Shown: positions 1 to 5,960 of the stretch, piece after piece | How the letters are laid out: each line of letters opens with the position of its first letter | How positions within the stretch are numbered: the first letter of the stretch is position 1 | Origin: Sulfurimonas sp. | Lineage (GTDB): Bacteria; Campylobacterota; Campylobacteria; Campylobacterales; Sulfurimonadaceae | Assembly: GCA_002733155.1 (NCBI GenBank) | Contig: NVUO01000028.1 | Coordinates: 33,118-41,482 of the forward strand | Length of the DNA stretch: 8,365 nt | Reading direction: 5' to 3' | Notes under the pieces: model-generated | Databases searched by the model: none | Seen by the model: only the letters and a program-made list of their open reading frames with translations | Told to the model about the DNA's origin: nothing | Made by a program: the position numbers and the translations under genes

Positions 1-28
1 TAAAAATGCTGTGGCCCTCCTTATTCAT

Positions 29-71
29 GGAAATACATGAGGTATGATTAGATTTAAGTAAATATGATATT
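29..71 (+). repeat. Direct repeat, left copy
   Basis: This stretch matches 1167-1209 in the same orientation at 35 of 43 positions without gaps. The most conserved block is ATTAGATTTAAG. The two copies bracket the broken acetyltransferase pair, so the 1.1-kb unit between them looks like a cassette or a relic of an insertion. Weaker similarity may extend to base 1 (both copies start with TAAAAA), so the left copy could reach beyond the window. I could not link it to a known repeat family. Confidence 0.6.
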
Positions 72-237
72 GCTATTAAATGATATTAATGAAGTGTAAT
101 AATAATTTTACTGTTATTTTAGGAATTAATAAGAGTGCTGAAGTAAATAATTGAGTTAAAGTCAAGTGTTAGAATTGATTTTTATATAGTTTTATAGTAT
201 AACAACTGCATATATTAAATAGGAGGGCTTTATTATT

Positions 238-413
238 ATGGCTGTAAGATACTTAGATAATCAACATAAAGAGAGTAGTGGTTACATCGTTTCCGGTAGA
301 GAAGCTATACTTCTGAAAAGCATGTTTTAGATAAATCTAAGGCAGATAAATTAAAAACTTTTAAAAAAACTTCTTCTTCTATCAGTAATCTAATTAAATC
401 TTTTTCTGCTTAA
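238..413 (+). pseudogene. Frameshifted small gene, possible antitoxin
   Basis: An ATG at 238 follows a strong AGGAGG (221-226) and opens a 30-codon reading frame beginning MAVRYLDNQHKESSGYIVSG and closing with TAG at 328-330. A second frame, open from 300 and ending with TAA at 411-413, encodes a Lys/Ser-rich tail (LDKSKADKLKTFKKTSSS and so on). The two frames overlap only at about 300-328, so one indel there would restore a protein of roughly 58 residues. Its stop overlaps the next gene's start (TAATG), which is typical of translationally coupled antitoxin-toxin pairs in which the antitoxin comes first. I do not recognise the sequence; it shows no clear DUF1778/RHH signature. The antitoxin role rests only on size, order and coupling to the acetyltransferase. 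Confidence 0.45.
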
Positions 414-1039
414 TGCATCAAATAATTGGGCTTGGAGAGTTTAGTAACTCTGAATTTAAAGTTATTGCTTCGAAATTTGAATGCACTGGTCATCAAAAGC
501 TTTTGGATTACCTTTTGCAAAATACTCATAGTCATCATAAGTAAGGTTTCTTTCAAACTTATTTTTTTCAAAATGAAGGTAATTACAAAGCTTATATTTC
601 ACTAGCATCAACTCATATTACTGAGGATAGTAAAAAATTAAGAAGTGAACTTGATGTCAGTGAATCTATGCTTTATGATATACCAGCACTTAAAATTACA
701 AGACTATGTGTATCGGATCAATTAAAAAGAGAGAAAATAGGTACTCTTCTTATTGAGTTTGCAAAAATTGTAGCATATGAACAGCAGGTTAAATTAGGTT
801 GTCGTGCATTATTAGTAAATTCAAAATCAGAAGCAATAGAATTTTATGAAAGTTTAGGTTTTGAAATGCTTAGTGAGATGGAAGATGATACAACTTCTAT
901 GTTTTTAGATATACCATCATTGCGTAGTAAAGATGTTAAAAATGAATCAGAAAAAGAGGAATTAGTTAAAAACTTCATATTGTTTTGTGAAACTTTTAAT
1001 TTATCTGAATTTTCAAGTGTATTTAAGAAGATGCTTTAG
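413..1039 (+). pseudogene. GNAT-family N-acetyltransferase, nonsense-interrupted
   Basis: The reading frame from ATG at 413 spans 208 codons but is cut by TAA at 542-544 (codon 44); after it the same frame stays open to 1039. The C-terminal half keeps GNAT character. There is a strand ending ALKITRLCVSDQLKREKIG followed by helix TLLIEFAKIVAYEQ (acetyl-CoA-binding motif A, with the usual R-x-x-G-x-G/A loop degraded to REKIGT), then the strand CRALLVNSK and the classic SEAIEFYESLGFEML (motif B). A 36-residue charged tail follows the GNAT core. Size and coupling to a small upstream gene resemble TacT/AtaT-type toxins that acetylate aminoacyl-tRNA, but the substrate is not visible. A shortened product could start at ATG 668 (codon 86), but no clear ribosome site precedes it and it would lack the N-terminal strands. 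I regard the gene as inactive. Confidence 0.75.
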
Positions 1040-1166
1040 TTTAAAAGGTAAATAATGAGTTCTTTAAATAAAAGATTTATATTTTAAGTCCGTGGAAAAA
1101 TATTATATCTGAGATACATTGATTAAATATGATAAGTATAAAAAGCTATATACTCCCTAAATATAG

Positions 1167-1209
1167 GTAAATATAAGAGGTTTAATTAGATTTAAGAAAT
1201 GATGATATT
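1167..1209 (+). repeat. Direct repeat, right copy
   Basis: This is the partner of 29-71 (35 of 43 identical, same orientation). It ends only 11 bases before the tRNA fragment, so it may be the terminal sequence of an older insertion that used the same tRNA gene. Confidence 0.6.
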
Positions 1210-1220
1210 ATTGATTTAAC

Positions 1221-1268
1221 TGACTGTTAATCACTTGGTCGTTGGTTCGAATCCAGCATCCGGAGCCA
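1221..1268 (+). other. Attachment site: 3' part of a tRNA-Asn(GTT) gene
   Basis: The stretch reads as the 3' half of a tRNA. It has anticodon stem-loop TGA-CTGTTAA-TCA (anticodon GTT, Asn), variable loop TGGTC, T arm GTTGG-TTCGAAT-CCAGC with perfect pairing, acceptor strand ATCCGGA, discriminator G and CCA at 1266-1268. Upstream of 1221 there is no D arm and no TCCGGAT acceptor strand, so this is not a functional tRNA gene. Such fragments are the signature of integrase attachment sites; the start at the anticodon stem suits crossover in the symmetrical anticodon arm. The intact tRNA-Asn should lie further left, with the decayed region (1-1220) between it and this copy. Confidence 0.8.
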
Positions 1269-1318
1269 TACACTTTCAATCCCCTAAAACACGACATTTC
1301 AGAACATTAAATTCATAT

Positions 1319-1340
1319 GGTAGCTAATGGGTAGCTAAAA
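1319..1340 (+). promoter_or_regulatory. Candidate integrase arm-type sites (two direct copies)
   Basis: GGTAGCTAA occurs at 1319-1327 and again at 1330-1338, spaced 11 bp (one helical turn), the second extending to GGTAGCTAAAA. They lie 50-70 bp inside the tRNA core, between core and integrase gene. An inverted 11-bp match sits at 8255-8265. Tyrosine integrases with an N-terminal arm-binding domain use short repeats placed like this. The function is inferred from position and spacing. Confidence 0.5.
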
Positions 1341-1349
1341 TATTTTCAT

Positions 1350-1370
1350 TGTATTACTTTTTTTAATACA
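1350..1370 (-). terminator. Weak hairpin after the integrase gene
   Basis: TGTATT (1350-1355) can pair with AATACA (1365-1370) around a nine-base loop made mostly of T on the + strand. It lies 17 bases beyond the integrase stop in the direction of transcription. The stem is only 6 bp and AT-rich, and on the - strand it is not followed by a T run, so it is a poor terminator and may be incidental. Confidence 0.2.
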
Positions 1371-1386
1371 CACTTACACTTTGTCT

Positions 1387-2463
1387 CTAAAACAATCCAA
1401 TTGACTTATCAATTTTTCTTACTTCTCCTGGAATAAACTTATTGTATTTATGGATTATCATATCTACATTTGTATGTCCCATCATTTGAGCAATATGATT
1501 AATACTAAACTTACCACTAGATAACATCATAGTTGCAAAGCTAGACCTTGTATCATAAAGTCTTTGATATGGAAGTTCTACACTTGCAAGTAACTTAGTC
1601 CAATGATGACTTCGTATTCTATTCCCATCATTAAATGGTTTTCCATCTCTTGAAAGAAATACATAATCACTTTGTATATCTTTTGTAAGTTCTCTTTGAC
1701 TTTTTAAGTAAGGTAGTAGTTCATCAAATATAGGAACTATCCTTTTACTTTTTTCAGTCTTTGGAGTTATATCTTTTCCATATCTCCTAGAGTATTTAAC
1801 TTCTATCTCTTGAGCTTCAAAGTCTATATTATCCCATTTAAGTGCAACAACTTCACCAGTACGAAGACCAGTAAAGAAACTAAGTGCTAAAAAGTTTTTA
1901 AACCATTCATCTTTAGCGTTTTCAATAAGCATTTTTATTGTATCTACACTAAAAGGTTTAGCACCACCTTGTTGCTTCTTTGGTTTTCTTATATAATCAA
2001 ATGGATTTTTATCTATCACTTCATCATAAAATGCTTCTTTAAAAATTGCACTAAATGTATTAGCGATATATATAGCAGTTGTATTACTACGTTCACTTAT
2101 CCAATAGTTAAACCATTTCTTTATCTCTGATGTTTTTATAGAGTTTATAGCCCTACTTCCAAACAGAGGTAATATCTGATTACGGATAATTGAGTCATAT
2201 CTAATATAAGTTGACTCTTTTACAAGAACCTTTTTACTTTTTAGAAATAACTCTGCATATTCTTCAACTGTTTTAATCTCACTCTTAGGAGTAATATCAA
2301 TTTGGTTTGTTTGAATTTGAAATAACACATTAGGTAATAAATCATTATTACATAACTTTCGATTTTTAGCATTATCAACAAGACCAGTAGATTTAGTAAT
2401 CCTTTGACCGTTGTGATATATACTTAGATAAAGTTTGTTGTTCTTGGCGTATAGGCTTACCAT
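1387..2463 (-). CDS. Tyrosine recombinase / phage-type integrase
   Basis: This 358-residue protein catalyses site-specific integration and excision of the element at the adjacent tRNA-Asn site. Residues 1-30 form a small beta-rich arm-binding domain (MVSLYAKNNKLYLSIYHNGQ), residues 64-160 the helical core-binding domain (EEYAELFLKSK, ILPLFGSRAINSIKTSEIKKW, NPFDYIRKPKK), and residues 170-358 the catalytic domain. Visible catalytic residues are R201 (FFTGLRTGE), K235 (ITPKTEKSKR), R306 (LYDTRSSFAT), H330 (MMGH) and nucleophile Y340 (HKYNKF). The first His of the usual HxxR is Tyr303 here. The start is supported by AAGGAGAG placed shortly upstream. The gene begins 71 bases inside the end of the HTH gene, as in other xis-int pairs, so the two are probably co-transcribed. 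It has full length for the family and looks intact. Confidence 0.95.
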   Translation of the reverse strand: MVSLYAKNNKLYLSIYHNGQRITKSTGLVDNAKNRKLCNNDLLPNVLFQIQTNQIDITPKSEIKTVEEYAELFLKSKKVLVKESTYIRYDSIIRNQILPLFGSRAINSIKTSEIKKWFNYWISERSNTTAIYIANTFSAIFKEAFYDEVIDKNPFDYIRKPKKQQGGAKPFSVDTIKMLIENAKDEWFKNFLALSFFTGLRTGEVVALKWDNIDFEAQEIEVKYSRRYGKDITPKTEKSKRIVPIFDELLPYLKSQRELTKDIQSDYVFLSRDGKPFNDGNRIRSHHWTKLLASVELPYQRLYDTRSSFATMMLSSGKFSINHIAQMMGHTNVDMIIHKYNKFIPGEVRKIDKSIGLF

Positions 2464-2710
2464 TCAGCTCTCCTTTTGCCCTTAACCACTTATCTATCTC
2501 TAATCTATCAAATAAAATTTTAGCCTCTCCTATCTTAAAGTAATGTTTACCGTTTATAAATTCTCCATTATAGAGTTTGTTTTTTATAAATGACTCACTT
2601 ACTTTTAGGTAGTTTGAAAGCTCTTTTTTAGATAAATAAGGTGAATTAGCTTTGATGAGCATATCTTTTATTATTGGTAATAGTTCCAAGTATTCATATT
2701 TAATATCCAT
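2393..2710 (-). CDS. Excisionase-like helix-turn-helix DNA-binding protein
   Basis: This 105-residue basic protein probably acts as recombination directionality factor or repressor of the element. Residues 25-76 have the pattern of a MerR-type/HTH_17 winged helix: YLSKKELSNYLKVSESFIKN (helix-turn-helix), then a short wing (GKHYFKIGEAKILFDRL) and a closing IDKWL helix. A longer frame to 2734 exists, but its first eight codons (MCFRVGCI) overlap the rep stop. The ATG at 2710 gives a typical acidic-helix N-terminus and leaves a 13-base gap after rep, so I prefer it. Its 3' end overlaps the integrase start by 71 bases in a different frame. It lies between rep and int, the usual xis position. Whether it controls excision, transcription or both cannot be read from sequence. 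Confidence 0.75.
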   Translation of the reverse strand: MDIKYEYLELLPIIKDMLIKANSPYLSKKELSNYLKVSESFIKNKLYNGEFINGKHYFKIGEAKILFDRLEIDKWLRAKGELNGKPIRQEQQTLSKYISQRSKDY

Positions 2711-2723
2711 GATACACCCTACC

Positions 2724-4058
2724 CTAAAACACAATTTCTTCTTGTTTAGCTATACCTCTAAACTTAAATTCTATAAGTGCAGTTTGGTGTTGCTTAATTA
2801 TTAGATGAAAATCTAAGTCAGGTTTACTCATGTTTGACTCTAAAGTTTTTATATATTTCTCTAGTTCCATATTATTAAGCTCTTTTAGATTTACACTATC
2901 TAAGATATTTTCATGAGTAATAATTAACTCTTTTTTATCTTCTTCATTAGTATGAATACTTGGAGTTGTTATATGTACTGGCTCTTTACTTTTACTAAAA
3001 GCTTCTAGCACTTCATCATAAAACTGTTCATCTATGACACCGTTATGTATATAATACTTTTTAGCTAGTGATACATGCTCTTGTATAGCTTCTTCAATTG
3101 AATAGCTATAACTCTTTCTTTTTAATCTTTCTAGTGGTGCTTCGATTGATAAAAAGTCTTTTAGTTTGTAGCTATCACTTATATGTTGCCATAAAGGATG
3201 AGTATCAGCTTTATATCTATTTGCAGAGTTTTTTGAGGCTTCTGTTATTGTATCTATATCTACTAATCTAATTGAGTCCATAGACTCACGAAATAGTTTT
3301 TCAGCAGACCCAAGTAAATCATCTACTGTAAGAATATTATATATCTTTAAATGTTTTCTGTGCATTTCAAACTCAATATTAAAAATATCATCTTCTTTAT
3401 TGAAACCATTATTTAAGAAGTATTCATACATCATTTCACTTTTTTTAGAGTTTTTTAGTTCCTCTTTTTTATCGTATAAGCGAAGTAAAAATGGTGCAGT
3501 ACCAATATATAAAGTTTGAAGTTTATATTTAGAACTTACCTCTTTAAAATGAGTAGTGTATTTACGTTTACGAGATACAAACATATCTTTACTTAGCCAA
3601 GATAAATCCGCTTGTACAAATACGTTTAAATCAACTCTAGTGATTGGTTTATATCCTGTTATTATATCTTTGAAAATATCATCTGTATATTTTAGTAATG
3701 ACTTTAAACCAAGTGTATATATACCATTAGCTGTGAACTGTACTTGGATATCATTTAATGCTCTATTTTCTAGATGGTCTTTAAAACCAACTGTTAGATA
3801 ATTATCAAAGTGAGTGAACCAGTAAAAGCCTTGTGCCTTACCGTTGAACTCAAACACTTGATTATTTATTGATACTTTTATATCTTTATTTTCATAAGAT
3901 ATGTCACGCTTCTCGAACCTACCTTTATTATCTTCTAGTTGGTCTAGTGCATCTATAAAAAAATCATCATAGTTATTGTTAGACTCATAGAAGTAGTACA
4001 GTGTATCTATTCCACTTATTAACTTTGGTAAGTTAGTGGAGTTTATATTATTTTCCAT
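2724..4058 (-). CDS. Rolling-circle replication initiator (Rep_trans / RstA-like)
   Basis: This 444-residue protein is expected to nick one strand at the element's origin and start rolling-circle replication. Family marks are in the usual order: a first conserved strand with ITRVDLNVFVQAD (139-151, the RxDxxxD-type box), then LQTLYIGTAPFLLRLYDKKEEL (180-201, matching the T-x-Y-x-G...R-x-Y-D-K-x-x-E box of Rep_trans/phage RstA initiators; Y195 is a candidate nucleophile), then FNIEFEMHRKHLK (226-238, the R/N-x-E-x-x-x-R box). The remaining 200 residues are helical and charged with no motif I recognise. ATG at 4058 follows AAAAGGT at good spacing. It sits downstream of the small-protein gene, separated by the hairpin-rich 248-bp stretch, and upstream of xis-int. 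Filamentous-phage replication proteins are the closest match; a plasmid origin is possible. Confidence 0.8.
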   Translation of the reverse strand: MENNINSTNLPKLISGIDTLYYFYESNNNYDDFFIDALDQLEDNKGRFEKRDISYENKDIKVSINNQVFEFNGKAQGFYWFTHFDNYLTVGFKDHLENRALNDIQVQFTANGIYTLGLKSLLKYTDDIFKDIITGYKPITRVDLNVFVQADLSWLSKDMFVSRKRKYTTHFKEVSSKYKLQTLYIGTAPFLLRLYDKKEELKNSKKSEMMYEYFLNNGFNKEDDIFNIEFEMHRKHLKIYNILTVDDLLGSAEKLFRESMDSIRLVDIDTITEASKNSANRYKADTHPLWQHISDSYKLKDFLSIEAPLERLKRKSYSYSIEEAIQEHVSLAKKYYIHNGVIDEQFYDEVLEAFSKSKEPVHITTPSIHTNEEDKKELIITHENILDSVNLKELNNMELEKYIKTLESNMSKPDLDFHLIIKQHQTALIEFKFRGIAKQEEIVF

Positions 4059-4087
4059 ATTGTTACCTTTTAAATATTAGTTATTAA

Positions 4088-4109
4088 AGGTGGCAAAGTG
4101 TAGCCACCT
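4088..4109. repeat. Inverted repeat, 7-bp stem (rep-proximal)
   Basis: AGGTGGC (4088-4094) and GCCACCT (4103-4109) form a perfect GC-rich stem with an eight-base loop. It lies 30 bases upstream of the rep start codon on the transcribed strand, so it could serve as an origin hairpin or modulate rep translation. Confidence 0.6.
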
Positions 4110-4190
4110 ACTACGATTACGGGCGAGGCTCATCACTTAGGTGTTCTTCACTTCGTCCTCATCTTCGAGAGTTTTTGATTGGCTCTTTAT

Positions 4191-4245
4191 GTTAAGAACC
4201 GAGTGTTACCAAGAACTCGGAAATATTTATCGTTCTTCGAATAAC
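4191..4245. repeat. Nested inverted repeat, central hairpin
   Basis: CCGAGT (4199-4204) pairs with ACTCGG (4215-4220) around a ten-base loop. Outside it, AAGAAC (4194-4199) can pair with GTTCTT (4232-4237) and GTTA (4191-4194) with TAAC (4242-4245). The inner 6-bp stem is the firm part; the outer pairs would give a longer, bulged structure and partly compete with the inner stem. Confidence 0.5.
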
Positions 4246-4288
4246 TTAGCTCATCCTGCGAGAGTACTCGCAGGCACCAAGCTAAGTT
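4243..4288. repeat. Long two-tier hairpin (9 + 8 bp), origin candidate
   Basis: The outer arms AACTTAGCT (4243-4251) and AGCTAAGTT (4280-4288) are perfectly complementary. Nested inside, CCTGCGAG (4255-4262) and CTCGCAGG (4267-4274) form a perfect 8-bp GC-rich stem with a four-base loop. The two tiers are separated by a small asymmetric internal loop (CAT and CACCA). Seventeen paired bases in 46 nt is the strongest secondary structure I found in the window. No T run follows on either strand at terminator distance, so a plain terminator is unlikely. It resembles single-strand-origin or nick-site hairpins of rolling-circle replicons. Confidence 0.75.
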
Positions 4289-4306
4289 CCTCTCATAACT
4301 CTTTTT

Positions 4307-4567
4307 TTAGATACCGTAGTAACTACATTTTCCTATTACACCAACTTCAACTTGTACAGTTGTGCCTATCTTGTCTTTGTATAGAGATAGTTTTTCTTTT
4401 GGGATAGATATATCCATCAACTCATTTTTTATTTCACCATTACGTAAAGTTACAATCTCTAGGAGTTGTAGTTTGACTTTGCCAAGAGTTACCTCTTGCG
4501 TTTCTTTATTTGTATAGTCTGCACTGGTAAATATATGCAGTAGTTTTGCTTTTTTATATGTTGCCAT
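4307..4567 (-). CDS. Small protein, candidate inovirus-type ssDNA-binding protein
   Basis: This 86-residue protein starts MATYKKAKLLHIFTSADYTN and is made largely of short alternating strands (GKVKLQLLEIVTL, NELMDISIPKEKL, GTTVQVEVGVIGKCSYYG), the pattern expected of a small OB-fold protein. Size, basic N-terminus and position just ahead of rep fit the gpV/RstB class that coats single-stranded DNA during filamentous-phage replication. I see no diagnostic motif, so the assignment rests on fold pattern and context. A TTG at 4597 would add ten residues, but the ATG at 4567 follows AAAGG at proper spacing and is preferred. It is the first gene of the ssb-rep-xis-int block; the palindrome at 4583-4597 lies directly upstream. 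Confidence 0.6.
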   Translation of the reverse strand: MATYKKAKLLHIFTSADYTNKETQEVTLGKVKLQLLEIVTLRNGEIKNELMDISIPKEKLSLYKDKIGTTVQVEVGVIGKCSYYGI

Positions 4568-4582
4568 AGTAAAGCCTTTGTA

Positions 4583-4604
4583 TTGAGTTAAACTCAAACG
4601 CGTT
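4583..4604. promoter_or_regulatory. Palindrome upstream of the replication block, candidate operator
   Basis: TTGAGTT-A-AACTCAA (4583-4597) is a perfect 7-bp inverted repeat with a one-base centre, overlapping a second short palindrome AACGCGTT (4597-4604). It lies 16 bases upstream of the ATG at 4567, where a dimeric repressor would control the ssb-rep-xis-int transcript. No confident -35/-10 pair is visible; TTGCAA (4654-4659) with TAATTT 17 bases later on the - strand is only a weak candidate. Confidence 0.45.
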
Positions 4605-4625
4605 AAAGAAGCACGGATGCTTTTT
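4605..4625. terminator. Short hairpin with A/T flanks, possible bidirectional terminator
   Basis: AAGCA (4609-4613) pairs with TGCTT (4618-4622) around CGGA, and flanking A and T runs extend the stem by a G-U and two A-T pairs. It lies about 45 bases past the stop of the 412-residue gene on the - strand, so it could separate the cargo operon from the replication block. The stem is short and the - strand T run is interrupted by a C. Confidence 0.35.
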
Positions 4626-4668
4626 GGTGGAAATTAATTAATCGGGTTTATTATTGCAAAGTGGGTGA

Positions 4669-5907
4669 TTATTGTACGAAGTGGGGAAGAGGAATTTTTC
4701 CTTTTTGAAGTAATATTAAAAAATATCTAATGATTCGTATATCATTTTTAGTAAAATTTAACTCATATTTTAGAGCACTTAATATATTTTTCATAACTCT
4801 ATACTCTGACAACTCATCACTTGTTGGATTATCTGGCTCAAATTTATTTTCTAAACCTGACATAGAATTAAATGCTATTTCCATTAGTTCTTCAAGTGGA
4901 CTTGTCTTATTTGAATATATAAATATTTGAACTTTATCTGATGTACTTTTTAGAGCATACACTTTTTCAATATGAGTTTTGTTAAAAGTAAGATTATTAT
5001 CTTTTTTATTTATTTCATTCATCTCATCACTAAAAAATTGAATTGTAATATTGAGTATTGACTCTGCATATTCGCTTTTATTATTTAGTTCATTATAAAA
5101 AAGTAGATTTAAAAAAATCATACTACTGCGTATTAATTCCGTGTTACTGTTACTTTTTCCATTATGAAATGATGTTGCTTGCTGTATTGCTTCTAGTTCA
5201 GCTTCACTAAGTTTTAGTACTCCAGCATCTAGTCCAGTAAACGTATTTAGTAAATGTATATATTCAAAAAGATTTTGGTAATTATCATCTTGAGATTTTT
5301 TCAACATTTTTATTATTTTTTCTATCTTATTAATCTCATTTTTGCTCGTTGTTGGGATTAAAGGATCATCTAATCTAGCTTGCAGTTGAGCAATTTTTAT
5401 ATCAACTATCTTTTTTAATGAACTTGTTCTAAAAGCAGTACCTAATTTATCACTTTTTTCTTTTTTTAAAATAATTTCTATTTTTTTAATATACTCAAGA
5501 TAAGATAGTATTTCCATATAAATTACTAATTCCTTATCTGTGTTAGCATCTAGTATTTTTACTTTTTTAGTTTTTATTAATGGGATAAAATATTTAACTA
5601 ATTCTTCTAGTTCATTTTCTTGAATATTTTTATATACATAATTTATACTATTTAAAATTACTTTATTTATGGTTAAATTATTAGCTATAAGGTATGTTTC
5701 TTCATTACTGTAATTTAGATGGTTACTTGGATTGTTTTGTTTGAAATAGTTTTCTATATTTGTAGGAATATCACTATCTATCCAAGTGATTAGTTTTGGA
5801 ATAGTACTTTTATATAATGTTTGAATATATATTTTAGGTATCCAAACACTTAACATAGGTTTTGAATAGTCAATGCTTTTATTTCTATATAAAATTATAT
5901 TTTGCAT
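4669..5907 (-). CDS. Uncharacterised helical protein, partner of nuclease-like gene
   Basis: I do not recognise this 412-residue protein. Residues 1-60 contain strands and aromatic residues (YSKPMLSVWIPKIYIQTLY, PKLITWIDSDIP). Residues 125-205 are long charged helices with coiled-coil character (IKKIEIILKKEK, IVDIKIAQLQARL, EINKIEKIIKMLKKSQ). Residues 210-300 are further amphipathic helices, and 315-350 hold a strand-turn-helix (DKVQIFIYSNKTSPLEELMEIAF). There is no cysteine, no signal peptide and no clear membrane segment, so a cytoplasmic protein is expected. The ATG at 5907 follows AAGGGG at good spacing. It lies 53 bases behind the nuclease-like gene, on the same strand, so the two probably form an operon. 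A structural, target-sensing or inhibitory subunit for the nuclease are all possible; nothing in the sequence decides between them. Confidence 0.7.
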   Translation of the reverse strand: MQNIILYRNKSIDYSKPMLSVWIPKIYIQTLYKSTIPKLITWIDSDIPTNIENYFKQNNPSNHLNYSNEETYLIANNLTINKVILNSINYVYKNIQENELEELVKYFIPLIKTKKVKILDANTDKELVIYMEILSYLEYIKKIEIILKKEKSDKLGTAFRTSSLKKIVDIKIAQLQARLDDPLIPTTSKNEINKIEKIIKMLKKSQDDNYQNLFEYIHLLNTFTGLDAGVLKLSEAELEAIQQATSFHNGKSNSNTELIRSSMIFLNLLFYNELNNKSEYAESILNITIQFFSDEMNEINKKDNNLTFNKTHIEKVYALKSTSDKVQIFIYSNKTSPLEELMEIAFNSMSGLENKFEPDNPTSDELSEYRVMKNILSALKYELNFTKNDIRIIRYFLILLQKGKIPLPHFVQ

Positions 5908-5960
5908 TGATACCCCTTCATAGCGTTAGATATTTCAAATTTATTACTCTTTTTCTACAT

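Larger units (their letters stand above)
1040..1386. other. Non-coding junction between decayed pair and element
   Basis: This 347-base stretch has no gene. It holds, in order, about 125 AT-rich bases with nothing recognisable, the right copy of the direct repeat (1167-1209), the tRNA-Asn 3' fragment (1221-1268), the paired GGTAGCTAA motifs (1319-1338) and a weak T-rich hairpin (1350-1370) beyond the 3' end of the integrase gene. Confidence 0.7.
4059..4306. other. Hairpin-rich non-coding stretch, candidate replication origin
   Basis: The 248 bases between the small-protein gene and rep are visibly richer in G+C than the flanking genes and contain at least three strong inverted repeats (4088-4109, 4191-4245, 4243-4288). 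An open frame crosses part of it on the + strand (4141-4407), but it has no ribosome site and overlaps the opposite gene. Rolling-circle elements keep their double- and single-strand origins as such structured DNA beside rep, so I propose an origin. A structured leader or cis-acting RNA in the ssb-rep transcript is the alternative. I could not identify the nick sequence. Confidence 0.55.

Noticed and set aside
29..1209. Chromosomal integron cassette with attC sites around the acetyltransferase pair
   Set aside because: The repeats do not show the paired RYYYAAC/GTTRRRY ends or the imperfect palindrome of attC, and there is no integron integrase in view.
2711..2734. Upstream start for the HTH gene at 2734
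   Set aside because: It would overlap the rep stop and add an atypical MCFRVGCI leader. ATG at 2710 is better placed.
3556..3801. 81-codon open frame on the + strand
   Set aside because: It lies wholly inside the rep gene on the other strand and resembles no protein family.
4059..4306. Retron-type ncRNA or CRISPR array in the hairpin-rich stretch
   Set aside because: No reverse transcriptase or cas gene is present, and the repeats are inverted and unlike one another rather than regularly spaced direct repeats.
4141..4407. 88-codon open frame on the + strand across the hairpin-rich stretch
   Set aside because: It has no ribosome site, it overlaps the 3' end of the small-protein gene, and its sequence is dictated by the inverted repeats.
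4568..4597. TTG start at 4597 for the small protein
   Set aside because: It lies inside the palindrome and lacks a ribosome site, while ATG at 4567 has AAAGG at suitable spacing.
4730..4930. 66-codon open frame on the + strand
   Set aside because: It is antisense to the 412-residue gene with no start signal, and is a shadow of that gene.
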